The notes under the pieces were generated by a model. That model saw nothing but the letters and a program-made list of their open reading frames with translations, was not told the DNA's origin and did not search any database. Positions 7,186 to 12,513 of a DNA stretch of 12,513 bases are shown in pieces. The stretch is from an uncultured Muribaculaceae bacterium. Its GTDB lineage: Bacteria; Bacteroidota; Bacteroidia; Bacteroidales; Muribaculaceae. The position numbers and the translations under genes were made by a program. The first letter of the stretch is position 1. Each line of letters starts with the position of its first letter. The DNA is taken from NCBI GenBank assembly GCA_910584525.1, contig CAJUAT010000065.1, forward strand, positions 1 through 12,513. The letters run 5' to 3'.

Positions 7186-9549
7186 TCAGATGTCGTCGAT
7201 AAGTATGAATGGCGCCCACATCGACGGCTTTGCGAAGGGGGCGGTGGTACGTGTCTTGCCGGTGTCGATGAGCACGGAAGTCATCGTGGCCGGGTCGAAT
7301 CTGGAGGTGGTCACGGGCACTTCCCGCTTGAAGTCTCTCACCGTGTTGCGCGCCAGATGGAAGGCGTCGTATTTCGACATCCCCTTGTTGAGGGCATCGT
7401 AGAAGGTGGTCATGAAGAGGAGGGTGGCATTGTCGTTGACCTCCCAGAGAGTGGCGACCACGGTATGTACGCCAGCTTTTTTGAGGCCGCGGAGTATCCC
7501 TGCGGGACCTTCGTCGTCGACATGCCCGATGGCCGTCTGACAGGCGGCGAGCACGGCGAAGTCGATGTTGCTCAGGTCGAGGTCGCACAATTCGCGGGCC
7601 GAGAGGAGCCCGTCGTCTCGTTCGGGATATTGCTGCGAGATGTTGGCGCCCGAGAGCACAAGCCCTGAAGCCAGCAGGGAGTTGTCGGCGCTCAGCGTGT
7701 CGCGCGTCCACAGGTTGTCGCGGGGTTGGTCGAGCGCCAGAGTGTAGCCGTGGGTCGACAGATGCATGCGGTGGTAACCGCCGGCCACCTTCTTGAACTC
7801 CTCTTCCGTGAGGTGTGTGAAGAGGCGCGAATGGTCGAGGATGCTGTCGATGGCTATCGACTCGCGGCGCATGCCGTCGAGAGCCGCGAAGTATATCTGT
7901 TTGCCGTTGTTGATGCGCACCATGTACCTGAGGGCGTCATGGTTAGGGTTGGCGGCATCCACGGCAGGCATCTCGTCATAGCTTATGCCGCCGGCCACGA
8001 GCGTGGTGCCGTTATCGGCACGTTTCCGGTCGCGGTCAATGATGTTGGCGAGCGTCGTGAGTCTGTGGAAACGGATGTTCCCCTTGTCGGCGAGGCTTGC
8101 CGGTATCCGCAGCGTCTCGATGGCCGCCAGATTGAAGAGGCCGTCGGGCGCGAAATAAACCACGCGTGATTCGGGAGCTATGCTCAGTATGTCGCCCCAT
8201 ACCTTGGTGAAGAGAGTGGTGTCGCGGTATATGGCGTCTTTGTCGCGGTCGTTGTTGGAGCGGGATGCAGGGCCGAAACCGCGGCCTGCCACACGCCAGT
8301 TCTCTATGTCGCTTGTGCTGCCGAGATCCGTAAACCGCGTGTCGGCGCGTGTGGCCACGAGAGCCCCCATCCTGTCGGTGATGTTGCCCGTGCTGTCAAT
8401 GCGCGGGTATACTATGAAGTCGACGGCCGTTTCGCCGGCACGCAGTTTTTTGCGTAGGTCGTTGCCGTTGACGGCCAGACGTGCCGACGCCTTGAGGCCG
8501 AAAGCCTTGTCGGCGCCTGTCAGTGCCACGGCACGGCGCAGCAGCGACACGTCGAGAAGAAATGAGGCATCCTCGTTGCCCGTGGCGAAAAGTTCCGACA
8601 TCAGCGGCTTCTCTTTCTTCCAGTAGTCGAGGCGCCCCTGCTCGGTCAGGGCCGGGAAGGTGGCCAGCACATTGTCGCGCAGCAGGGAATAGTAAGGCTT
8701 GAACACGCCGAGGGCCGCGGCATTGTCGCCACTCATAAGGTGTATCTCGGCCTTCTTGCGCAGGGCGGTGATATAGTCGGCATGTTGCTTGCCCAGTTTG
8801 TCGCCAAGGAATGCGATGGCCTCGTCGATGTCGCGGAGGGCCTGGGGCATGTCGCCGGTCATGGCCTCTGCAAGAGCGAGGTTGGAGAGGATTATGGCCC
8901 CGCGTACCGACGGATTCTTCCTATGTCCCGACATGTCGAGGGCATAGCTCAGGTAACGGCGTCCTTCCGCCGGCTTTCCGGCGAGCATGAGGGTGAAGCC
9001 GAGGTTCTGGCCGGTGAGTTCTTTTTCGATAGCCGGGTGGTCGGTGTCGAGGAGTCGGCGGTAGAGGACTTCGGCCTCGTCATAACGGCCGGAGCGGGTA
9101 AGAGCGCCGGCCTTGTCGCCGATTGCGCGGTACTTTATGTCCGGGGCCATGCCGGCGGTGTCGAGGGCGTCGATGGAAGCCATGGTCTCGGCATACTGGC
9201 CGGTGGAGAGAAGCACGTTTGCGCGGTTGAGGGTTATGATGGCATGGTTTCGCGCGGAAGCGGGCAGGGCGAGGGCGGAGTCATAGTCGGCGATAGCGCC
9301 GCCATAGTCGCCGAGAATGCGGCGGCAGCGCGCGCGGCCGTCGTAGCCCTGAAACTTCATGCTGTTGCGCAGCCCGGGAAGAGATAGGAGGGTGTCGTAG
9401 ACGGCCTCTGCACGGCGGTAGTCGCCACGCAGGGCATGGCTCTGAGCCCGTTCCAGGATAGGAGTCGGCAGCACACCCCTGACGGCGGCAACACTTAATG
9501 CCGCTGTCAGCATAATGCCTGTCAATATCCCCTTGTGCGCCCGCGTCAT
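7186..9549 (-). CDS. Exported TPR-CHAT domain cysteine peptidase
   Basis: This is a 787-residue caspase-like (clan CD) peptidase candidate. Residues about 1-25 look like a signal peptide, so the enzyme likely works in the periplasm or at the surface. Residues about 30-290 are tandem tetratricopeptide-type helices (for example RGDYRRAEAVYDTLL, GDYGGAIADYDSAL, SGRYDEAEVLYRRLL), the usual scaffold for partners. The CHAT domain covers about 370-787. Its catalytic pair is present: H600 in HLSTHGY and C670 in VLAACQTAIG, followed by the GILRGLKKAGVHTVVATLW segment typical of CHAT. Nothing key is missing. Its ATG follows the upstream small-gene stop by 8 nt. The neighbours on both sides also encode exported proteins and are the obvious candidates for substrates or regulators. 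There is no CRISPR locus, so it is not a Craspase type. Confidence 0.9.
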   Translation of the reverse strand: MTRAHKGILTGIMLTAALSVAAVRGVLPTPILERAQSHALRGDYRRAEAVYDTLLSLPGLRNSMKFQGYDGRARCRRILGDYGGAIADYDSALALPASARNHAIITLNRANVLLSTGQYAETMASIDALDTAGMAPDIKYRAIGDKAGALTRSGRYDEAEVLYRRLLDTDHPAIEKELTGQNLGFTLMLAGKPAEGRRYLSYALDMSGHRKNPSVRGAIILSNLALAEAMTGDMPQALRDIDEAIAFLGDKLGKQHADYITALRKKAEIHLMSGDNAAALGVFKPYYSLLRDNVLATFPALTEQGRLDYWKKEKPLMSELFATGNEDASFLLDVSLLRRAVALTGADKAFGLKASARLAVNGNDLRKKLRAGETAVDFIVYPRIDSTGNITDRMGALVATRADTRFTDLGSTSDIENWRVAGRGFGPASRSNNDRDKDAIYRDTTLFTKVWGDILSIAPESRVVYFAPDGLFNLAAIETLRIPASLADKGNIRFHRLTTLANIIDRDRKRADNGTTLVAGGISYDEMPAVDAANPNHDALRYMVRINNGKQIYFAALDGMRRESIAIDSILDHSRLFTHLTEEEFKKVAGGYHRMHLSTHGYTLALDQPRDNLWTRDTLSADNSLLASGLVLSGANISQQYPERDDGLLSARELCDLDLSNIDFAVLAACQTAIGHVDDEGPAGILRGLKKAGVHTVVATLWEVNDNATLLFMTTFYDALNKGMSKYDAFHLARNTVRDFKREVPVTTSRFDPATMTSVLIDTGKTRTTAPFAKPSMWAPFILIDDI

Positions 9550-9557
9550 GACCCGTA

Positions 9558-10193
9558 TCAGTTAAGAATCACCACGAAAGTCCTTTTCTCGCTGTCGGTG
9601 TTGGTGACCGAGATGCGCAGCAGTCCCTCCCCGGGCTGTTCCACCACGGCCATAGTAGCGTGGTATCCGTCAAGGGGGGAACCCTCTGTCGACACGTTGC
9701 CGTTGGTGATGTCGGCTACGCTCAGCGCCGGAACGGCGCCGGGGAGCCCGGAGGTGGCCGTTACCTGGGTGGTTCCCTGGCATTCCACAGAGAAGGAATA
9801 AGTCTGCGACGGCTCCAGACTGAAATGATGCAGATTTAACTCGGGTGCAGTGGCTCTCACCATATGATCCGGGTCGAGTAGAGCCAGGTCGAAGCTGCTG
9901 TTCATGAGCTTTTCGGCATCCTCGTAGCAGAAAGAAAAATCCGGTTTGCCTGCATTTCCCGACGGTTCCATGATGTCTTCCTGCGTCAGCTCTCCATAGT
10001 CGGCGCAGCTGAAGAGGTCGATGGTCTTGTTCATCAGCCCGGTGTCCTTGTTGGAAAGGGCAGTCATCATGTCGGAACAAGCCTTTAGGTATATGCCGAG
10101 GTTTTCGGATATTTGTGGAGTGGCTGCCGTCGCCTGTGTGGCGACTGCCAGAATCATTGTCAAAAAAGCCGTTATCGAGTGTTTTCGTTTCAT
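9558..10193 (-). CDS. Small exported protein with beta-rich C-terminal domain
   Basis: This is a 211-residue protein from ATG 10193. Residues 1-23 form a signal peptide ending ATQATA. Residues about 25-110 look helical and hold three cysteines (C40, C63, C89). Residues about 120-211 look like a beta-sandwich (LEPSQTYSFSVECQG ... GLLRISVTNTDSEKRTFVVILN), similar in layout to pre-peptidase C-terminal domains, though that match is only by eye. The frame runs upstream to 10238, but the extension would cover the promoter box and put a hydrophobic stretch before a normal signal peptide, so I prefer 10193. It is the first gene of the CHAT cassette, so it may be a partner, inhibitor or substrate of the peptidase. 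I cannot name a family. Confidence 0.75.
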   Translation of the reverse strand: MKRKHSITAFLTMILAVATQATAATPQISENLGIYLKACSDMMTALSNKDTGLMNKTIDLFSCADYGELTQEDIMEPSGNAGKPDFSFCYEDAEKLMNSSFDLALLDPDHMVRATAPELNLHHFSLEPSQTYSFSVECQGTTQVTATSGLPGAVPALSVADITNGNVSTEGSPLDGYHATMAVVEQPGEGLLRISVTNTDSEKRTFVVILN

Positions 10194-10198
10194 AACTG

Positions 10199-10230
10199 CA
10201 AAAATAGCAAAAAATATCGGTATCGGCAAT
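10199..10230 (-). promoter_or_regulatory. Promoter of the CHAT cassette
   Basis: On the minus strand, ATTG (10230-10227) is followed after 20 nt by TATTTTTG (10206-10199). This fits the Bacteroidetes sigma-factor consensus TTTG, 19-21 nt, TAnnTTTG, with one mismatch in the upstream box. The -7 box ends five bases before the ATG at 10193, so the expected transcript start falls at or next to the start codon. Confidence 0.6.
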
Positions 10231-10334
10231 AACGCCAATGTTGGGACATGAGATTAAAGTGAAAGTTTAAGGAACACGCTCTAAACGCTCCGTGACCATT
10301 TTTAATTACCCCAAACTCCAAAATCTCCGCGTTG
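10231..10334. other. Junction between CHAT cassette and integrase; possible attachment region
   Basis: This 104-base gap lies between the CHAT promoter and the recombinase 3' end, where base composition changes. It holds two direct copies of ACGCTC (10276-10281 and 10285-10290, period 9) and an AT-rich stretch at 10299-10308. No tRNA, gene or clear terminator is visible. Attachment sites are often found beside integrase genes, so the core site could be here, but its partner copy is not in the window. Confidence 0.3.
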
Positions 10335-11267
10335 CTAATCGGATTCGAGCCGAAGAAATTTGTTCATACGGGAGATACAGCGTTTTTTCTGTTCGAGATT
10401 TGGATGTACATACAGATTGAGTGTTGTCGCAACATTCGAGTGTCCGAGTATTACACTTACTGTTTTATAGTCGCATCCACTTTCTATGCATCTGGTGGCG
10501 AATGTATGGCGCAATCCATGGAACACTATTGCCGGAATTTCAAGACGTTTGAGAATCCGGCTGAAAGTCTCCCGGTATGTGCGAGGCTCTTTCGCCTTAG
10601 ATCCTTCGCCTACCACGTACTTTTCTACCCTCTGCTGTTTTTTCACTTCATTCAAGGCTTTGAAGAGAAGCGGAGAGATGGGGATTTCACGATTTGAATT
10701 CCGGGTCTTGGGCGTGGAGACATACTGTTCTGTTGCCATCAGGTCGCAATTGTAAATTCGTCCTGTAGTGCCCGCTACTGTGATAATACGGCGTACCATA
10801 TCCACATCCTTCCATTGAAGGGCGCACACTTCTCCTATGCGCAAGCCGCAGCATAGAGCAATCATTATCCCTATATTCTGTAAAGTCGGAGCGGATGCAA
10901 TCGCGTTAAGCAGTTTTTTATGATCGGGTAATGACAGCACGGGCAAACTGCGTGCGGCTGTATCCGAGGGATATTCGATGTCCCACGAAGGCATCTCAAA
11001 CATTCCTCTCTTTGCCCCGAAACGCCCGACGGACTTAAGCACGGCGATAATGTCATGGACCGTTTTCTTGCTCAATCCTGTCTCAAGTTTGCCGAATGCA
11101 AATAGCTGAACTTCTGTCTCTGATATGGATACGGAATCGGCGAAAACGGGCATGAGATGAATCTTTAGAATAAGAGCATATGCACAGTATGTCGAGTGTT
11201 TGACTACGCTGCGCCTGTTTTCTATCCATAGCTCCGCTATTTCGCGGAAAGTAGATGTATTGTGCAT
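10335..11267 (-). CDS. Tyrosine recombinase / integrase, short form
   Basis: This 310-residue site-specific recombinase is complete. Residues about 5-90 form the SAM-like core-binding domain, and about 105-300 the catalytic domain. All active-site residues are visible: R143 in GLRIGE, K187 in TPKTRN, H250 and R253 in HGLRH, H276 in LGHSN, and the nucleophile Y286 in LNLYVHP. It lacks the extra N-terminal arm-binding region that lengthens many Bacteroidetes element integrases to about 400 residues. By eye, its catalytic boxes resemble short integrases common in Firmicutes elements. It lies 43 nt after the DUF262-HNH gene on the same strand. It could move the element that includes that gene, or act as a local DNA invertase. 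Confidence 0.92.
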   Translation of the reverse strand: MHNTSTFREIAELWIENRRSVVKHSTYCAYALILKIHLMPVFADSVSISETEVQLFAFGKLETGLSKKTVHDIIAVLKSVGRFGAKRGMFEMPSWDIEYPSDTAARSLPVLSLPDHKKLLNAIASAPTLQNIGIMIALCCGLRIGEVCALQWKDVDMVRRIITVAGTTGRIYNCDLMATEQYVSTPKTRNSNREIPISPLLFKALNEVKKQQRVEKYVVGEGSKAKEPRTYRETFSRILKRLEIPAIVFHGLRHTFATRCIESGCDYKTVSVILGHSNVATTLNLYVHPNLEQKKRCISRMNKFLRLESD

Positions 11268-11310
11268 ACTTAGTGATTTTTATGATTCACAAGATATGCG
11301 CTGTCCTATT

Positions 11311-12474
11311 TCAACGGTTGCCTTTAGCTCGGTTGTGGTGCTTGCAGAGCATCTGACAGTTTGAGATGTCAGTCGCCCCACCTTTGCTCCATGCAGTGAC
11401 ATGGTCGGCATCCATTTCGTTCAACTTCCATATCTTGTTTGCGTTGGCGTCATGGCCTATGGCACAGAAGGGACAGTTGGACTTGCCGGCGGCTTTCGCC
11501 TGTTCGGTCTGGCGGGAATATACAGCTCGCTTTGTCGCTTCGTCAAAGATGCGGATATCCAGAAGCTTCGTATCGGTCTCTCCTCCTAAAAGAAACTCAA
11601 ACACACCGCGTCGATTCTTCACATACGGGTCGGCATACAACTCCGCCACCCGCTGTTTCATCTGAGCCGGGTTATATGGCTGAGTATGATATTTCTCGTA
11701 AAGTTCGCCCCATGGTAGACCTCGCATTTCATTTTCAACGAGAGGAAACACCGTCCGTGCCCAATCTATAACAGAATTGAAATAATTGACGAGTTCCGTG
11801 ATATCGGAGCTGAAACGGTGGTCGCGCATGTATTCTTCGGCTTTGCTACGGCTGACCCACTCTAGAGCCGTGGCAAGAAAGTCCTGTCGGTTGGCAGCCC
11901 CTGAGACATATGCCTGCCACATCTGCATCTTGGAGTTCTGAGTATTGCTGAAAACTCCTTTTGCCGCAGTGACGAAAGGTCCGGAATAAACGGCATTAAG
12001 CAGTTCCTGCGTGTTAAGCGGTACTCCGGCGATATTTATCGTGCGGAACCATTCCTTAATCTCGGCCTCAGTCCCTTCACATTCGTATATGAGAAGTTTT
12101 GTGGCAAGGAACATTTCCCTTTTTTCTTTGGCAATGGAACCGATGCTTTGAGGGAGTCCGTTCTCGTCCTTGATGCCGAGTTTGCCATTATAGAACCGTC
12201 CTAAAGATGTAATGCGCTGCTGGCCATCGAGCACCTCCAGTCGTCCGTCTGCTGTCCTGTTGAAATAAATAACTCCGAGAGGGTAGCCTTTCAGGACGGA
12301 ATCAATCACCGCCACATCCCGCTTACCGTCGGCATATATATAATTGCGCTGATATTCCGGCTGTATGGTAAGTTGCCCACCCATGCCGAACAAACCTTTG
12401 GCCTCAAGCTCGTTATAGACAAATCCGTCGCATATGTCGGCGACTGTCCATTCTGTATGTAGTTTTGTTTCCAT
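11311..12474 (-). CDS. DUF262-HNH nuclease-like protein (candidate phage defence)
   Basis: This 387-residue protein joins two domains. The N-terminal DUF262 part has IQPEYQRNY (about 37-45) and the signature VLDGQQRITSLGRF (81-94), the ParB-like nucleotide-handling motif shared with GmrS, SspE and BrxU. The C-terminal HNH part (about 330-387) has a CxxC pair (C334, C337), DADHV with H358, N372, and the C377-K-H-H380-N381 end with possible zinc ligands. Family knowledge links DUF262 fused or paired with HNH-type nucleases (DUF1524 in GmrSD) to restriction of modified phage DNA. Whether this shorter DUF262-HNH form does the same is inference. The ATG 12474 follows an A-rich leader. Sequence is lower in G+C than regions 1 and 2. 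No methyltransferase or DNA-modification gene is in view. Confidence 0.85.
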   Translation of the reverse strand: METKLHTEWTVADICDGFVYNELEAKGLFGMGGQLTIQPEYQRNYIYADGKRDVAVIDSVLKGYPLGVIYFNRTADGRLEVLDGQQRITSLGRFYNGKLGIKDENGLPQSIGSIAKEKREMFLATKLLIYECEGTEAEIKEWFRTINIAGVPLNTQELLNAVYSGPFVTAAKGVFSNTQNSKMQMWQAYVSGAANRQDFLATALEWVSRSKAEEYMRDHRFSSDITELVNYFNSVIDWARTVFPLVENEMRGLPWGELYEKYHTQPYNPAQMKQRVAELYADPYVKNRRGVFEFLLGGETDTKLLDIRIFDEATKRAVYSRQTEQAKAAGKSNCPFCAIGHDANANKIWKLNEMDADHVTAWSKGGATDISNCQMLCKHHNRAKGNR

Positions 12475-12513
12475 GTTCTTTTTTGTAGTTTAGTTGAAAT
12501 ATTAGGGATAACA

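Noticed and set aside
8740..9387. Plus-strand open frame of 215 codons opposite the TPR region
   Set aside because: It is a shadow of the TPR repeats of the CHAT gene, with no motif of its own.
10194..10238. Upstream start at 10238 for the small exported protein
   Set aside because: It would translate across the promoter box and add a second hydrophobic stretch before a normal signal peptide starting at ATG 10193.
10231..10334. tRNA gene as integration target
   Set aside because: I could find no cloverleaf arms or TTC-type T loop in the gap beside the integrase.

Overview
The window looks like chromosomal DNA from an order Bacteroidales bacterium, most likely a gut Muribaculaceae-type genome. 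The basis is the DUF4834-type gene after a psd-pssA pair, core genes that are fairly rich in G+C, start regions without strong Shine-Dalgarno sequences, and two matches to the Bacteroidetes -7 promoter box TAnnTTTG. The family-level assignment is inference; no rRNA or marker gene is present.

Region 1 (1-5395, + strand) is a compact run of core genes. It begins with 13 codons that may be the end of an upstream gene. An exported beta-helix lipoprotein follows (55-1515). Next come two successive enzymes of phosphatidylethanolamine synthesis, encoded in the reverse of reaction order: phosphatidylserine decarboxylase (1550-2257) and phosphatidylserine synthase (2259-2966). These are followed by a small membrane-anchored DUF4834-type protein (2963-3361), a Cof-type HAD phosphatase (3358-4173) and a membrane sensor histidine kinase without a partner regulator in view (4190-5395). 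From psd to the HAD gene the coding regions are 1 nt apart or overlap, which implies one translationally coupled transcript.

Region 2 (about 5396-10206, - strand) converges on region 1. Read in transcription order, it encodes a small exported protein with a beta-rich C-terminus (9558-10193), an exported TPR-CHAT peptidase with its His/Cys dyad intact (7186-9549), and a 566-residue exported protein of unknown function with a polybasic stretch and a Gly/Gln-rich tail (5438-7138). A promoter lies directly in front of the first gene, the first two genes are 8 nt apart, and a 7-nt tandem repeat fills the 47-nt gap before the third. I find this three-gene envelope protease cassette the most interesting content. 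Its 3' end is puzzling: a strong bidirectional terminator-type hairpin (5513-5546) sits inside the annotated last gene, so that gene's tail may come from a frameshift or a lost stop codon.

Region 3 (about 10240-12513, - strand) is lower in G+C and looks acquired. It holds a DUF262-HNH nuclease-like gene (11311-12474), followed by a short tyrosine recombinase with a complete catalytic set (10335-11267). This resembles one end of an integrated element carrying a candidate anti-phage nuclease. The element probably continues beyond the right edge.

No tRNA, rRNA, CRISPR array or insertion sequence was seen. No stretch longer than 300 bases lacks a gene.
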